Shown one piece after another: positions 1 through 11,445 of a DNA stretch of 64,000 nucleotides; position 1 is the stretch's first letter, and every line of letters starts with the position of its first letter. Origin of the DNA: Rhizomys pruinosus (Eukaryota; Chordata; Mammalia; Rodentia; Spalacidae); assembly GCA_009823505.1 (NCBI GenBank), contig VZQC01008856.1, positions 1,348,517-1,412,516 of the forward strand, in the 5' to 3' direction. The notes under the pieces were generated by a model, which was given only the letters and a program-made list of their open reading frames with translations, was not told where the DNA came from and did no database searches. A program made the position numbers and the translations under genes.

Positions 1-562
1 CTTTTGGTAAAGGATATTATGCATTCATACATCCTTAGAAGGCTTGAACTGTAGACCTGCAGTGTCACAACATCAAGTCAAATTATTTTCAATGGTCAGA
101 AAACTGTCCCTGGCTGAGTCCTTCACCAACATGCACATTGCCTTCTGACCAGACTGATGTCAAATGCAGGTTCATGGCAAAGTGGTTCTTGGGAATGTGT
201 GCTCTGTTTGCCTTGATCTCTGTGTACGGTCTAGCTTATAAGGACTAAAATCTTTCATAGCTAAAATCACTTGTTTGCCATGAGTCTGGCAAAGGTATTG
301 TTTGCTTTTTATTCCCAGAGATCATTTCTTTTTAATTACTCCTTTACTAAGTGGGATAACCTAAGTTAAAATGGCAAGCAGGAAATAAACTAAGATCTGA
401 AATGGTAAATTGGCAACAAAGGCACTGTGGATTGCCTTTGCAACCATTTTTTCTGGGAATGATAGCCACGGAGTTGTTACGAAGCTGTGGGTAAGGGGCT
501 CAGAGTATTCCTTGGGTTACTTGCTGTTTTCTCACACTCCATATGAAATATGAAAGTTGGAA
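1..562. other. Repeat-poor non-coding DNA
   Basis: No SINE, splice-bounded frame or recognisable gene is seen. The base composition is that of ordinary AT-rich mammalian intron or flank. Confidence 0.5.
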
Positions 563-711
563 GCCGGGCGTGGTGGTGCACGCCTTTTATCCTAGCACTT
601 GGGAGGCAGAGGCAGGTGGATCTTTGTGAGTTCAAGGCCAGCCTGGTCTACAGAGTGAGTTCCAGGACGGCTGGGGCTACAGGGAGACCCTGTCTCGAAA
701 AGACAAAAAAA
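563..711 (+). repeat. B1 SINE, cut by assembly gap
   Basis: The 7SL-derived B1 body begins gccgggcgtggtggtgcacg and runs to the start of the A tail, where the N gap begins. The tail and the right target-site duplication are lost in the gap. Confidence 0.95.
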
Positions 712-1707
712 NNNNNNNNNNNNNNNNNNNNNNNNNNNNNNNNNNNNNNNNNNNNNNNNNNNNNNNNNNNNNNNNNNNNNNNNNNNNNNNNNNNNNNNNN
801 NNNNNNNNNNNNNNNNNNNNNNNNNNNNNNNNNNNNNNNNNNNNNNNNNNNNNNNNNNNNNNNNNNNNNNNNNNNNNNNNNNNNNNNNNNNNNNNNNNNN
901 NNNNNNNNNNNNNNNNNNNNNNNNNNNNNNNNNNNNNNNNNNNNNNNNNNNNNNNNNNNNNNNNNNNNNNNNNNNNNNNNNNNNNNNNNNNNNNNNNNNN
1001 NNNNNNNNNNNNNNNNNNNNNNNNNNNNNNNNNNNNNNNNNNNNNNNNNNNNNNNNNNNNNNNNNNNNNNNNNNNNNNNNNNNNNNNNNNNNNNNNNNNN
1101 NNNNNNNNNNNNNNNNNNNNNNNNNNNNNNNNNNNNNNNNNNNNNNNNNNNNNNNNNNNNNNNNNNNNNNNNNNNNNNNNNNNNNNNNNNNNNNNNNNNN
1201 NNNNNNNNNNNNNNNNNNNNNNNNNNNNNNNNNNNNNNNNNNNNNNNNNNNNNNNNNNNNNNNNNNNNNNNNNNNNNNNNNNNNNNNNNNNNNNNNNNNN
1301 NNNNNNNNNNNNNNNNNNNNNNNNNNNNNNNNNNNNNNNNNNNNNNNNNNNNNNNNNNNNNNNNNNNNNNNNNNNNNNNNNNNNNNNNNNNNNNNNNNNN
1401 NNNNNNNNNNNNNNNNNNNNNNNNNNNNNNNNNNNNNNNNNNNNNNNNNNNNNNNNNNNNNNNNNNNNNNNNNNNNNNNNNNNNNNNNNNNNNNNNNNNN
1501 NNNNNNNNNNNNNNNNNNNNNNNNNNNNNNNNNNNNNNNNNNNNNNNNNNNNNNNNNNNNNNNNNNNNNNNNNNNNNNNNNNNNNNNNNNNNNNNNNNNN
1601 NNNNNNNNNNNNNNNNNNNNNNNNNNNNNNNNNNNNNNNNNNNNNNNNNNNNNNNNNNNNNNNNNNNNNNNNNNNNNNNNNNNNNNNNNNNNNNNNNNNN
1701 NNNNNNN
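712..1707. other. Assembly gap (996 N)
   Basis: An unbroken run of N begins inside the A tail of a B1 element. Long frames reported across it are artefacts. Confidence 1.
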
Positions 1708-1758
1708 TGTGTCTTTTCCTGATCTTTTTTGTCTTTTATTCATATCCTCTTTATGTCT

Positions 1759-1761
<3 letters not shown>

Positions 1762-1801
<40 letters not shown>

Positions 1802-1812
1802 CATATATATAT
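1762..1812. repeat. (TA)n microsatellite
   Basis: About 25 TA units, with a 'cataca' interruption near the right end, directly adjoin a B1. Confidence 0.95.
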
Positions 1813-1931
1813 TTGGTCTTTTCGAGACAGCCTTTAGTTCCAGCTGCTATGTAGACTAGGCTGGCTTTAAACTCACAGAGATCCGCCTGTCTCTGCCTTC
1901 CAATTAAAGGCCTACGCTACCACACCCAGCT
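1813..1931 (-). repeat. B1 SINE, diverged
   Basis: The reverse-oriented B1 begins ttggtcttttcgagacag and ends accacacccagct. Several internal deletions are present, for example in the segment after gagacag. Confidence 0.85.
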
Positions 1932-2235
1932 TATAAGAAATTCTTAACTCAGAACTTACGTAGCATTCCAAAATATACTGTAAACTTTATGAAGGTGGAT
2001 TACCAACCAAAATGAAGAAAAAGCAAAACTTATTCCAAAGTTAGAAAGAGGCAAGTTCAGGTTATCCTATAAATACTATTCTGTAGCAACATTAGTAGTT
2101 TTGTTGCCATTACTAGAGCTTTTCATAAGTTAGATAAACTAGTTAACATCCATAAACTTAAGGAACAATAGATTCCTTAACAACAAAGACAACAAAATGA
2201 CTTTTTCCTTTTTTTACTCCTTTAGAATGGGATAG

Positions 2236-2360
2236 TCTGGCTGGCTGGCTGTTTGTTTGTGATAAGTTCTTACTTTGTGGCTCAGTCTGGCTTTGAACTC
2301 ACTGTTGTCCTGTCTCAGCTTCTGAGTGCCAGGATTACAGGTGTGGATTGCTATACTCAT
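2236..2360 (-). repeat. Old B1-like fragment
   Basis: The fragment keeps ggctttgaactcactgttgtcctgtctcagcttctgagtgccaggatt in outline, but is heavily diverged. A short GGCT run precedes it. Confidence 0.6.
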
Positions 2361-2691
2361 GTAGCACAAGGAAGCTTTAAATAGGTCTACCAGTTTTTAT
2401 ATCCCCACAGTCAGGTTGAGGAGAGTCTTAGCTGCCCTGTACTTTTAGTTGTGTTATATGCATCATAGTTAGCTGGCTGCACATTAACTTTTCTATTCAT
2501 TGTAGACTTTAAACTCAATACAGCCCCTGCAAATTAGTGCAGAAGCTTTCATTACTGTGCTCATTTCTTTATCGATTCAGATACTTGTTAGTAGAAATAA
2601 CTTGCTCATCTTTATAATCCCTACAATATCTGTGATATTAAGATAAAAATTTTTCAGTTCTAAGTCACCTATTTCTTTGGGGTTTTCGGGG

Positions 2692-2863
2692 TTTTTTTTG
2701 TTTTTGTTTTTATTTTTGTTGTCTTTTTGAGACAGGGTTTCCCTGTAGCCCCAGCTGGCCTAGAAGTCACTATGTAGACCAGGCTGGCCTGGAACTCACA
2801 GAGATCCACCTGCCTCTGCCTCCCAAGTGCTGAGATTACAGGCATGCGCCACCAGGCCTAGCC
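2692..2863 (-). repeat. B1 SINE with target-site duplication
   Basis: A full-length reverse B1 is flanked by direct repeats ctaagtcacctat at about 2,660 and 2,864. The poly-T tail is interrupted by G. Confidence 0.92.
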
Positions 2864-3163
2864 CTAAGTCACCTATCTCTTAGAGATGTTACATCCACAA
2901 ATGATCACAGAGGAAAGGGAGGTCTGGTAATTGAGTGCTTTTGCTCTAGTGTTAGTCTTTCAGGCTAACCTGGTTTTGAGCTGGTTGGGAGGAAGAGCAG
3001 GAGGATGAGCCCATCCTGGGGGACATCCTGGGAATCTTTGCATCACTCTTGTGTGAGTACCTGGAAGAATGGGTAGCTCCTTTTTCCTGAGGCCCCAGCA
3101 CTACCAGTAAACACATAAACACAGTAAAGTCAGATTGGGAAAGAATAGCACATGGTATTTCTT

Positions 3164-3430
3164 TTTTTATTTTATTTTTTTATTTATTTTTTTATTAATT
3201 TTATTTATTTCTGTATGTGTATGAATGTACTGTCTGCATGCAAGTCTGTGCACCCATGCCGTGCAATGCCGCGGAGGTCAGAAGAGGGTCTCGGATTCCC
3301 CTGGAACTGGAGTTCTCCTGGAATTGGAGTTTCAGATGGCTCTCGGCCGCCATGTGGGTGCTGGGGATCGAACCCGGGTCCTCTGTAAGAGCAGTCGGCG
3401 CTCTTAACCGCTAGGCCATCTCTCCAGCCC
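3164..3430 (-). repeat. B2 SINE, young, 17-bp-duplication subfamily
   Basis: The full-length reverse B2 keeps the B box (ggatcgaacccgg) and A box (cgctaggcca) of its tRNA-like head. It carries both halves of the internal 17-bp duplication. A perfect 13-bp target duplication, catggtatttctt, lies at 3,151-3,163 and 3,431-3,443, so insertion was recent. Confidence 0.96.
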
Positions 3431-3443
3431 CATGGTATTTCTT

Positions 3444-3919
3444 ACTGACATTAAACTTTTAGGTTTGATAGTAACAATGCCTGTGTGTCAACCCTTTCCA
3501 TGACTGTCTTTAGGCACTAGCCCATTGGAAAATGAGCATTATAAGGAAGGAATCATCCTGGCCAAACTAGATTATCTGGTTAGCTTGTATATTAAGCTTA
3601 TCATTCAGTTAGTAAGAGGATTTATAAAGGATGTTGTCAAAATTCTTGAAGTCACTTTGTGTTGACTCAAGTAATCTTGGTAAAAGTTTTACATGTCTCA
3701 TCATTTATTCCCTCATGTGGCGCTAAGAACCCAGTTGAGAGCCACATGCATCTTAAGCAAAGTCCTTCCCCTGATGGAGATAGGTAAACAGCTACCACAT
3801 ACCTGGCAAGGCTTGGGTGGCAGAACTTTGATTAGGCAAGTGCTAAGGTCTAATAATTTTTATTTTCCAATTGTGATTTTCCAAATAAATCTTTTGTTGT
3901 TTTAAAATATTTTTTATTT
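3444..3919. other. Repeat-poor non-coding DNA
   Basis: No repeat or exon is recognised. A 70-codon open frame begins near 3,693 but has no family signature and no splice context. Confidence 0.5.
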
Positions 3920-4069
3920 GCCGGGCATGGTGGCGCACACCTTTAATCCTAGCACTTGGGAGGCAGAGGCAGGTGGATCTTTGTGAGTTCAAGGCCAGGC
4001 TGGTCTACAGAGTGAGTTCCAGGACAGCTGGGGCTACAGGGAGACCCTGTCTCGAAAAGACCAAAAAAA
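3920..4069 (+). repeat. B1 SINE ending at a single N
   Basis: The intact forward B1 runs to gtctcgaaaagacc and an A run that stops at N 4,070. Confidence 0.94.
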
Positions 4070-4070
4070 N
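4070..4070. other. Single N marking an assembly join
   Basis: An isolated N sits at the edge of a noisier block (4,071-5,843). The N at 17,253 and 57,335 occupy the same position relative to noisy blocks. Confidence 0.8.
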
Positions 4071-5843
4071 TAAAAACAAAAAAAAAAAGTTAATCTTAAA
4101 TTAATCTAATGCCCGAAATTTCAGAATCGCAGCTTTCAGAAATAATTCAAATTTCTCATTTGGTTTCTCTTGCAAAATTTGTCTTCCCTATACCTTACTC
4201 CCTTTTCCCATTTGTTCTCTGAAAGCTCTGCAGTACTGAGATGGAGTAAAGCCTGGTTGCAGCAGCAGGGTACAATCTGCTGATGCTGAAGACTATGGCC
4301 CTTGAAAGGATTCCAAATGTCACAGTAGTGGTGGTTTAGTGAGTGCTTATCAGTGCCAAGTTCAAATCCCTAGATGAGTCACCTCATTTAATCTTCACAT
4401 AGATGAGAGAAGAGGTCAGGTCTACCTGTGTTCAGAGTCTGCCGCGCCCCCCCCCCCCAATTCAGATGAACTAAGTGATTTCCTCTAAGATCTGGGAGAT
4501 CTTTGGTATTCCATATTTGATCTAAAGTATCTGAGCTATTCATAAACAATTTCTTTAAGATGCTCTTTTTTAAAGTTTAGTTCATATTTTCCGTGTATAT
4601 GTAGGCCTGAGTGTATGTATTTGTACTGCATCCTGCAAACGTGTGAGCTGCTGTGTGTGTGCTGGGAATCGAAGATGGGTCCTCTAGAAGAACAGCAAGT
4701 GCCATCTTTCCAGACTCCCATAAAAGATTCTTTTTTTTTTTTTTTTGGTCTTTTGAGACAGGGCTCCCTGTAGCCCAGCTGTCCTGGAATCACTCTGTAG
4801 ACCAGGCTGGCCTTGAACTCACAAAGATCCGCCTGCCTCTGCCTCCTGAGTAAAGATTTTCTTAACGCCATGGTACCTGTGTTCTCTAAAGAGGTTACAA
4901 GTAAACAGTGACAGACAGTGTTGTTCTGGGTTCTAAGTGAGACTGACTTTGAAAAAACAGTAGTGGTTTGTGAAAACCTGGTGTTAATGTTACTTTTCCC
5001 TGATTTCTGGCTTGGGTATCGGGACAGCTCAGGCGGGAATGTGCCCATCCGCCCGCCCAAAGTGCATGGAGCTCATGGGTTACTTTTATTCTGCCACAAT
5101 GGCAGGTTTTCTTGGAGCATTATTTGAAAATAATATTACTGAATAAGCACATTTAAAGGGATTAGTTTTGATACAAGTTACAAAAAAGTGGAAAGACATT
5201 TCTGTAAGAAGAAATCTGTGTCACTCTTGAAACTAGAATGGTTTAGTTAATGGGATAAGTGCAAAGGAAGCCGCCTTTGATACATAAGAGCCATGTATGA
5301 ATGGGTGATGACTGCCTTTCTTCTGTTGAATTCAGCCACTTCCTATTCAATCTTAAATCTCAGTTGGAAAGCAATTTCCCTCACTTGACCCACTTTTTTC
5401 CTGTACTGTATCTTTCTTTTGGTTCTTAACCACAGAGCTTGCAGGAATGGAGTATTGTAAGCCTCAAAGTCTTACCTGGTTAGGAGAACCAGACATCTGA
5501 CTTTGTGATTAGCATGGTATCTTTGTTTTTATGGTTTTTTTTTTTTGTTTGTTTGTTTTTGTTGGTTTTTTTTTTTTTTTTTTTTTTGACAGGGTTCCCT
5601 GTAGCCCCAGCTGTCCTGGAACTACTCTGGTAGACCAGGCTGGCCATCTTCTGTATTATTATTTGGCCATCTAGAATACCAGTTTTACTACTTTGCTTTG
5701 ATATCATAGTTTTCAGAAGTATATATTAAGTAACTGAAATTGGTAAAAAGGCAGGAAATGACTTGAGCCCCAGGAGTTCCAAGACCAGCCTGGACGCATA
5801 AAAGTTGCAGTGAAGTCTTATATCATGTCTTTTAGAATAGCTA
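4071..5843. other. Noisy duplicate of 5,844-7,246 (probable gap fill)
   Basis: From about 4,449 this block repeats 5,844-7,246 in the same order: poly-C, an old reverse B2 fragment (about 4,562-4,718), a reverse B1 (about 4,730-4,850), unique DNA, then a truncated reverse B1 (about 5,540-5,646). Against the downstream copy it has many one- or two-base insertions and deletions. For example, its B1 reads gggctccctgtagcccag where B1 consensus has gggtctccctgtagccccag. The first 380 bases (4,071-4,448) have no partner and may be the real gap content. Confidence 0.75.
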
Positions 5844-7246
5844 CCCCCCCCCCCCAATTCAGATGAACTAAGTGATTTCCTCTAAGATCTGGGAGATCTT
5901 TGGTATTCCATATTTGATCTAAAGTATCTGAGCTATTCATAAACAATTTCTTTAAGATGCTCTTTTTTAAAGTTTAGTTCATATTTTCCGTGTATATGTA
6001 GGCCTGAGTGTATGTATTTGTACTGCATGCCTGCAGACAGTTGTGAGCTGCTGTGTGTGTGCTGGGAATCGAAGATGGGTCCTCTAGAAGAACAGCAAGT
6101 GCCATCTTTCCAGACTCCCATAAAAGATTTCTTTTTTTTTTTTTTTTGGTCTTTTTGAGACAGGGTCTCCCTGTAGCCCCAGCTGTCCTGGAACTCACTC
6201 TGTAGACCAGGCTGGCCTTGAACTCACAAAGATCCGCCTGCCTCTGCCTCCTGAGTAAAGATTTCTTAACCAGTGGTACCTGTGTCTCTAAAGAGGTTAC
6301 AAGTAAACAGTGACAGACAGTGTTGTTCTGGGTTCTAAGTGAGACTGACTTTGAAAAAACAGTAGTGGTTTGTGAAAACCTGGTGTTAATGTTACTTTTC
6401 CCTGATTTCTGGCTTGGGTATCGGGACAGCTCAGGCGGGAATGTGCCCATCCGCCCGCCCAAAGTGCATGGAGCTCATGGGTTACTTTTATTCTGCCACA
6501 ATGGCAGGTTTTCTTGGAGCATTATTTGAAAATTAATATTACTGAATAAGCACATTTAAAGGGATTCAGTTTTGATACAAGTTACAAAAAGTGGAAAGAC
6601 ATTTCTGTAAGAAAGAAATCTGTGTCACCTTGAAACTAGAATGGTTTAGTTAATGGGATAAGTGCAAAGGAAGCCGCCTTTGATACATAAGAGCCATGTA
6701 TGAATGGGTGATGACTGCCTTTCTTCTGTTGAATTCAGCCACTTCCTATTCAATCTTAAATCTCAGTTGGAAAGCAATTTCCCTCACTTGACCCACTTTT
6801 TTCCTGTACTGTATCTTTCTTTTGGTTCTTAACCACAGAGCTTGCAGGAATGGAGTATTGTAAGCCTCAAAGTCTTACCTGGTTAGGAGAACCAGACATC
6901 TGACTTTGTGATTAGCATGGTATCTTCTGTTTTTATGGGTTTTTTTTGTTTGTTTGTTTGTTTGTTTGTTTTGTCTTTTCATCTTTTCAAGACAGGGTCT
7001 CCCTGTAGCCCCAGCTGTCCTGGAACTCACTCTGTAGACCAGGCTGGCCATCTTCTGTATTATTATTTGGCCATCTAGAATACCAGTTTTACTACTTTGC
7101 TTTGATATCATAGTTTTCAGAAGTATATATTAAGTAACTGAAATTGGTAAAAAGGCAGGAAGATGACTTGAGCCCAGGAGTTCAAGACCAGCCTGGACGG
7201 CATAAAAGTGCAGTGAAGTCTTATATCATGTCTTTTAGAATAGCTA
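5844..7246. other. Clean partner copy of the local duplication
   Basis: The content matches 4,449-5,843 but with repeat-consensus bases intact. It holds a poly-C run, an old reverse B2 fragment at 5,957-6,115, a reverse B1 at 6,131-6,257 and a truncated reverse B1 at 6,940-7,050 beside a GTTT run. No exon is seen. Confidence 0.75.
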
Positions 7247-7367
7247 CAGTCAAAAACACAAGCTGAGCCTACAACTATGAATTTTAATTTTAAATAGTTA
7301 AGACTGATTTTCAGAAACACATCAGGTAAGCAAGAAACTAGGCTTGTTGCTTATTAAGAGTGTCATG

Positions 7368-7537
7368 GCTGGGCGAGGTTGTGGTGCATGCCTTTAATCC
7401 CAGCACTTGGGAGGCAGAGGCAAGTGGATGTCTGTGAGTTTGAGGCCAGCCTGGTCTACATAGTGAGTTCCAGGACAGCAGGGGCTACAGGGAGACCCTG
7501 TCTCAAAAAGACAAAAAAAAAAAAAAAAAAAAAAAAA
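7368..7537 (+). repeat. B1 SINE
   Basis: The forward B1 runs from gctgggcgaggttgtggtgc to a long A tail of about 24 A at 7,514-7,537. Confidence 0.92.
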
Positions 7538-7831
7538 CAACTATCCTTTTTAATATGCACCAAAGCTTTGAGATACAGGACTAGTTTTTTCTCTTTCTGA
7601 AGACTTTTAGTACATTTACAGAGTTGTACAGTCCTAGTAATTATAACCCACTTAGGAGTTAGAACATTCTTGTTACCCCCAGAAGACCATTGTTCCATCT
7701 GTAGTCAACCCCTTTTCAGTGTTAGCCCCACATAACCACAAATACACTCTGCTTCCTATAGAGTTGCCCTTTCTGAAAATACGATATAAATGAAACCTGG
7801 CCTTTTTTTACTTAGTATATTTTTGTTTTGT

Positions 7832-7912
7832 TTGTGATGATGGGATCGATCCCAGGCCCTTGTTCCTGCTAGGTAAGTACTCTACCCCTGAGCCACACCG
7901 CCAACCTGTGTA
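7832..7912 (-). repeat. ID-like SINE fragment
   Basis: The segment reads gatcgatcccaggcccttg, then a run resembling gctaggtaagtactctaccc, then gagccacaccgcc. That is the reverse complement of the tRNA-Ala-derived ID head. Confidence 0.7.
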
Positions 7913-8079
7913 ATATTTTTGAGATTCATGCTTGTTCTAGCATGCTGTCACTGCTTTTTATTACTAAAGATTCCAAGTTATGGATATACCCCATTTCTTT
8001 ATACACTAACCAATGGACAGTCACCTGGACTGTTTCCACTTACTGGCTACTATGAATAACATTCATGTCTGTTTCTTTT

Positions 8080-8231
8080 CTTTTCTTTTGTCTTTTTGAG
8101 ACAGGGTCTCCCTGTAGCTCCGGCTGTCCTGGAACTCACTATGTAGATCAGGCTGGCCTTGAACTCACAAAGATCCGCCTGCCTCTGCCTCCCAAGTGCT
8201 ATGATTAAAGGCGAGCGCCACCACACCCGGC
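8080..8231 (-). repeat. B1 SINE
   Basis: A full-length reverse B1 ends aggcgagcgccaccacaccc. A diverged partial B1 follows at about 8,240-8,300, with a short CAC triplet run at 8,316-8,330. Confidence 0.92.
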
Positions 8232-8504
8232 CCTTAAAATGCTATGTAGTCCAGGCTGGCCTCAAACTCCAGATCTACCTGCCTCTGCCTTTTCAGCATA
8301 TCCTATCAGTGTGCACCACCACCACCACCACTGGCATGTCTGTTTTTATGTGGAAACATCTTTCCTTGTGTTGAATTAGGTAAGTAGCAAAGGAACTACT
8401 GAACCACATGGAGAATTTTATGCATCAGAAACTGGAATCTGTTTTCCAAAGCAGCCACACTGGGCAGTTCCCACCAGCACTGCTGAGAGTTTCCATGTCT
8501 GCCC

Positions 8505-8650
8505 ATCCTGGTTTTTGTGTTTTGTTTTGTTTGTCCTAATCCCAGCCTGCTTGGTACTATGTAGTGAGTTTCAGTCTCAACCTTACAGAGATCCGCATGC
8601 CTCTGCCTCCCAGGGCTGGGATTAAAGGCGTGTACAACCACGCCCTGCTT
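8505..8650 (-). repeat. B1 SINE, diverged
   Basis: The reverse B1 lacks part of its middle. The tail is TTTTG-rich and the end is aaggcgtgtacaaccacgcc. Confidence 0.85.
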
Positions 8651-8861
8651 GCTTGTCCTTTTGACTGTAACTACTCTTAGTAGACATGATGTAGGACTTA
8701 AAGTCTAGTGGTAGTGAACATCTTAAGTGTGTATCAACCATTTATGTATCTTCTTTTGTGAAATGTCTGTTGAATATCTTCCTTTTTAAAATTGGGGTAT
8801 TTTGTCACCATTACTAAGCTATGAGAATTTTGTCTTAGGAGAGTTCTTATTCTTCTCTCTC

Positions 8862-9020
8862 TTTTTCTTTTTTTTTTTGGTCTTTTTGAGGTGCCTCCCT
8901 GTAGCCCCAGCTGTCCTGGAACTTGCTCTGTAGACCAGGCTGGCCTTGAACTCACAAAGATCTGCCTGCCTCTGCCTCCCAAGTGCTAGGATTAAAGGTG
9001 TGCACCACCACGCCCAGCTA
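8862..9020 (-). repeat. B1 SINE
   Basis: A reverse B1 has a short deletion after ttttgag. It is followed at 9,038-9,090 by a partial, older B1-like piece (gcgccacccaggctggtctt). Confidence 0.9.
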
Positions 9021-9092
9021 GAAGAGTTCTTAGTCTTACTGCGCCACCCAGGCTGGTCTTGAACTCCTGGGCTCAAGTCACCTTCCTGCCTT

Positions 9093-9313
9093 TTTTTTCT
9101 TCTTCTTTTTATTTTATGCGTATGCATGTATTTCGAGCATGTATGCAAGTGCACTTGTGTTATGCAATGCTGAGGACAGAAAAGGAATTGGATCCCCTGG
9201 AACTGGAATTAGGGCAGTTGTTAGCTGCCACATGGGTGCTGGGATTTGAACCTGAATCCTCTGCAAGAACAGCCAGTGAGTGCTCTTAACCTCTGAGCCA
9301 TCTCTCCAGTTCC
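9093..9313 (-). repeat. B2 SINE, older subfamily
   Basis: The reverse B2 has its tRNA-like head at the right end (tctgagccatctctccag). It lacks the 17-bp duplication and its CpGs have decayed. Confidence 0.88.
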
Positions 9314-9315
9314 CT

Positions 9316-9529
9316 TTTTTTTTTAAATTTTACATGTATGAGTGTATTGCCTGTATGTATGTAAGTGCACCTGTATTATGCAATGCTTGAAGTCAGAAGA
9401 GAGCTTCAGATCCCCTGGAACTGAAATTATGCACAGTTGTTAGCCATCTTGTGAATGTTGGGAATCAAACGAGGGGTCTTCTGCAAGAGCAGCTGGTGCT
9501 CTTAACCACTGAGCCATCTCTTCAGCCCC
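9316..9529 (-). repeat. B2 SINE, older subfamily
   Basis: This second reverse B2 lies back to back with the previous one and ends ctgagccatctcttcagccc. Confidence 0.88.
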
Positions 9530-9897
9530 CCCCACCTTTTAACCAATTTCAGTTACTTAACATATACTTCTGAAAACTGTGATATCAAAGCAAAGAAATA
9601 CAACTGGTATTCTTCTAGCTGGCCAAATACTGTTACAGAAGATACAGTGCCTTTTGGTGGTATACTGCTTTCCTAGCTTGCAGAAGGCCTTGGTTTCTAT
9701 CTCCAACACTGGAAAAATAAATTACATAATTCTGTAGGGAAACCTGAGACCCAGAAGAGATGGTATGACTTTCTAAGCACAGATAGTCCTGAACTCAAAA
9801 CTCACATCTTGGGAAAATTAGTTCCATAACTTTCATCACAGTACTTACATGTCAAAGAGAATTTGTAAAGCAGATTAGTAAGCAGATGCACTTTCAG

Positions 9898-10077
9898 AAT
9901 TTATTTTTTATGTCTATGGGTGTTTTGCCTGCATATAAACACATACATGTAGTGCCCATGGAGGTCAGAAGAGACCAAAGTTACAAATAGTTGTTAGATG
10001 CTATGTGGGTGCTGTAACCCCGGGTCCTCTATAAGAGCAGCCAGGGCTCTTAACTGATGAGCCATCTCTCCAGCCCC
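9898..10077 (-). repeat. B2 SINE, diverged
   Basis: The reverse B2 has a shortened middle. The right end gatgagccatctctccagcc marks the 5' head. Confidence 0.85.
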
Positions 10078-10562
10078 AGCAGACATATTTTTAAAATGAG
10101 TTTTCCAGGGTTTGGAGGCAGCAGTTGGGATAGGGTTGAATCAGTGCATTCTCAGTCGGTCCACCTGGTTGCTACTGACATTTTTACTGGGAAGAAATAC
10201 AAAGATAACCTCATAATATGGATGTCCCTAACATCAAAAAAAATGGCTTCCAGCTGATTGGCATCCAGGATGAGTACCTATCAGTGCTCTAGGACAGTGG
10301 GGAGGTGTGAGAGGACCTTCATCTGCCTGAAGGTGACCTTGGCAAGGAGATTGAGCAGAAGTATGACTGGGGAAGAGATCCTGATCAGTGTGATGTCTGC
10401 CATGACAAAGGAAGCAGCTGTTGCAATTAAGGCAATGGCAAAATAACTGGCTCCCAGGGAGGCTGTGGTGACAGCAGTTATCCTGGAGCATGCAGAGGCC
10501 CCTCCCAGCCTGGCTCTGTTTTGGCCTGGCCTTTGGCTGGACTCTTATACAGGTTATTTGAC

Positions 10563-10731
10563 CTTTTTTTTTTTTTTTTTTTTTTTTGTCTGTTTGAGAC
10601 AGGGTCTCACTGTAGCTCTGGCTATCCTGGAACTCACTCTGTAGACCAGGCTGGCCTTGAACTCACAGAGATCCGCCTGCCTCTGCCTCCCAAGTGCTAG
10701 GATTAAAGGCATGTGCCACCATGCCCGGCTT
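10563..10731 (-). repeat. B1 SINE inside EIF5A pseudogene
   Basis: A full-length reverse B1 with a poly-T of about 23 splits the pseudogene 3'UTR. It therefore inserted after the retrocopy formed. Confidence 0.93.
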
Positions 10732-10735
10732 CATT

Positions 10736-10856
10736 TTTTTTTTTATTATTATTATTTATTTTTGTATGTGTATGAATGTACTGTCTGCATGCAGGTCTGT
10801 GCACCCGTGTCGTGCAATGCCGCGGAGGTCAGAAGAGGGTCTCGGATTCCCCTGGC
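10736..10856 (-). repeat. 5'-truncated B2 SINE
   Basis: Only the 3' half of a reverse B2 is present, from its tail to gattcccctgg. It is flanked by direct repeats ggcttcatttttt at 10,727 and 10,855, so the truncation happened at insertion. Confidence 0.9.
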
Positions 10857-11215
10857 TTCATTTTTTAATTCAGTTCGGAATCAGAAAGCTGTGGACTCTG
10901 GCAGGTGGTCTTTGTGTCCTCTCTCACTTTTCCGTTTCCCTGGTCTGGTCCCCTCTTCTCCATAGCCCTTTACCCCTAAGTACCACTCAGCAGACAGGGA
11001 TCATCCCCTTCCCTGTCTGTGTCTCTTCTCAAACCCCTTTAGGTATGGTGAAAAAGGGGGGGTGGTGTGCTCCCTCTTCAGGCATCTGGAAGGGGCCTGC
11101 CCCTGTGGGTTTCACCCTTCCTGTAGGCTCTCCCCCTGACACATTTGTTAAAAATCAAATCTAAATAAAACCTCAAGGAAGGTAAATAACCAGGACTCTA
11201 AAAAATTACTAAATT

Positions 11216-11430
11216 GGGGGCTTGAGAGATAGCCTAGCAGTTAAGAGCGCCAACTACTCTTGCAGAGGACCCAGTTTCGATCCCCAGCACCCACATGGCG
11301 GCTGAGAACCATCTGTAACTCCAATTCCAGGAGAACTGGGGAATCCGACAGGGGTGCACAAACCTACATGCAGACAGTACATTCATACACATAAAACAAT
11401 AAATAAATAAAAAATTTTTTAAAATTAAAA
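11216..11430 (+). repeat. B2 SINE with long target-site duplication
   Basis: The forward B2 is flanked by aaaaaattactaaattgg on the left and aaaaaaattactaaattgg on the right. The 17-bp-duplication block is present but partly deleted before cgacagg. Confidence 0.93.
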
Positions 11431-11445
11431 AAAATTACTAAATTG

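Larger units (their letters stand above)
10140..11175 (+). pseudogene. Eif5a-ps: EIF5A processed pseudogene
   Basis: This is an intronless copy of translation factor eIF5A, which normally promotes peptide-bond formation at stalled ribosomes through a hypusinated lysine. The + strand translation contains HLVATDIFTGKKY, then LIGIQDEYLS, then an in-frame stop, then LGKEIEQKYDWGEEILIS and AVAIKAMAK at the true C-terminus. This is contiguous across family exon junctions, so it is a retrocopy. Only the C-terminal two thirds is recognisable. The N-terminal domain with the hypusine loop is missing or unrecognisable, and premature stops lie near 10,290 and 10,308. The 3'UTR continues to an AATAAA-like end near 11,165, interrupted by a B1 and a truncated B2. 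It cannot make eIF5A. Confidence 0.93.

Noticed and set aside
550..1800. Long open frames of about 390-400 codons on both strands
   Set aside because: They consist almost wholly of assembly-gap N flanked by B1 sequence.
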